Positions 4,988-5,521 of a DNA stretch of 5,521 bases are shown here, piece by piece. A model generated the notes under the pieces. The model had not been told where the DNA came from, made no database searches, and saw only the letters and a program-made list of their open reading frames with translations. How positions within the stretch are numbered: the first letter of the stretch is position 1; each line of letters opens with the position of its first letter. The DNA comes from Rhodospirillaceae bacterium (GTDB lineage: Bacteria; Pseudomonadota; Alphaproteobacteria; Dongiales; Dongiaceae). The stretch covers positions 1-5,521 of the forward strand of contig JAEUKU010000303.1 of NCBI GenBank assembly GCA_016794075.1, read 5' to 3'. The position numbers and the translations under genes are program-made.

Positions 4988-5521
4988 CTAGAAATCGATC
5001 GAGATGCCGGTGCCGATCTCGACGCCGTCGTAATTGTCGGCGTTCTCGTCGAAATCCGGGCCGTCGACGTCCTGCCAGGTATAGCCGATCTCGCCATCGA
5101 CGTTGATGCCGGGCCCGAGCGCGTAAGTCGCCGTGAGGACGGCGCGCTGCAGGGTCAGGTCGCTGTCTTCGGCGCCCTCGTTGCGGATATCCGCCTCGTG
5201 CCGCGAATAACCGACGCCGAAGGTCCAGGCGTCGATGTTGTAGGTGGCGCCGACACCCAGCACCCAGCGTTCGGCATCGACGTCGCCGTTGGCCAGGGTG
5301 GCGACGAACAGGTCGTCGTCGTTGAAATAGTTGAACGAGGCGCCGACCTGGAAACCGCCGAAGCCGACCAGGATGCCGGTCTGGTAGAAATCGGATTCCT
5401 CGCGATCGGGGCCGCCATCGGCCTGCTCGACATTGCCCTCCCAGGAGCCGCCGGCGCCGAACTGCAGCCACCAATCCTCGGCCTCGTAATTGTAGAGGCC
5501 GTAGACCGAGAAGTTGTGACG
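4988..5521 (-). CDS. outer-membrane porin, C-terminal 177 residues
   Basis: The reading frame enters from the right edge without a start and ends at a TAG complementary to 4988-4990. The visible 177 residues show short alternating polar/hydrophobic strands rich in Gly and aromatics (VYGLYNYEAEDWWLQFGAG, FGGFQVGASFNYF, YNIDAWTFGVGYS), typical of a transmembrane beta-barrel. Between them are Asp/Glu/Asn-rich loops (EQADGGPDREE, DGPDFDENADNYDG). The protein ends GVEIGTGISIDF, a C-terminal Phe in the alternating pattern recognised by the BAM assembly machinery. The length and style fit the C-terminal half of a Gram-negative general porin (Porin_4-like), seen often in Rhodospirillales. It should form a diffusion channel; the strongly acidic loops could favour cations, which is inference. 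The substrate cannot be told. A strong terminator follows. Confidence 0.88.
   Translation of the reverse strand, partial: RHNFSVYGLYNYEAEDWWLQFGAGGSWEGNVEQADGGPDREESDFYQTGILVGFGGFQVGASFNYFNDDDLFVATLANGDVDAERWVLGVGATYNIDAWTFGVGYSRHEADIRNEGAEDSDLTLQRAVLTATYALGPGINVDGEIGYTWQDVDGPDFDENADNYDGVEIGTGISIDF

Overview
This is a GC-rich, densely coded chromosomal stretch that looks alphaproteobacterial, most likely from the Rhodospirillales or a related order. The reasons are codon use dominated by G/C in third positions, a porin ending in a C-terminal Phe, an L,D-transpeptidase of the short COG3786-like type, and a pair of proteins with an NPLQHxPLV motif that I associate with Alphaproteobacteria. The taxonomic call is an inference; no rRNA or other marker gene is present.

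Layout, left to right. A PfkB-type phosphofructokinase is read on the minus strand and is cut by the left edge (1-685). A 250-base divergent spacer (686-935) separates it from two plus-strand paralogues. The first (936-1925) has a Sec signal peptide. The second (2049-3047) has none, and carries a long Ala/Pro-rich linker instead. Both hold the same ~120-residue domain of unknown function. The second paralogue has its own sigma-54 promoter in the 123-base gap, an exact match to TGGCACG-N4-TTGC at 1953-1967, followed by an 11-bp inverted repeat that overlaps the predicted transcription start. A short L,D-transpeptidase-fold protein without a signal peptide follows (3094-3609). It converges, with only two bases between stop codons, on a minus-strand EF-hand lipoprotein (3612-4046). 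Upstream of that lie a tandem 27-bp-period GC-rich repeat (4072-4126), the PLP homeostasis protein YggS (4177-4863, minus), a small palindromic element flanked by 9-bp direct repeats (4866-4930), a strong intrinsic terminator (4934-4967), and the C-terminal part of an outer-membrane porin (4988-5521, minus), cut by the right edge.

How the genes relate. Several products concern the cell envelope (secreted paralogue, L,D-transpeptidase, EF-hand lipoprotein, porin), but the strand switches, separate promoter and terminator argue against one operon. Sigma-54 control suggests that the second paralogue responds to a specific activator, as in flagellar, nitrogen or envelope-stress regulons; the activator is not in the window.

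The best candidates for something undescribed are the paralogous NPLQHxPLV pair with the sigma-54 promoter between them, and the short palindromic element with target-duplication-like flanks just upstream of yggS.
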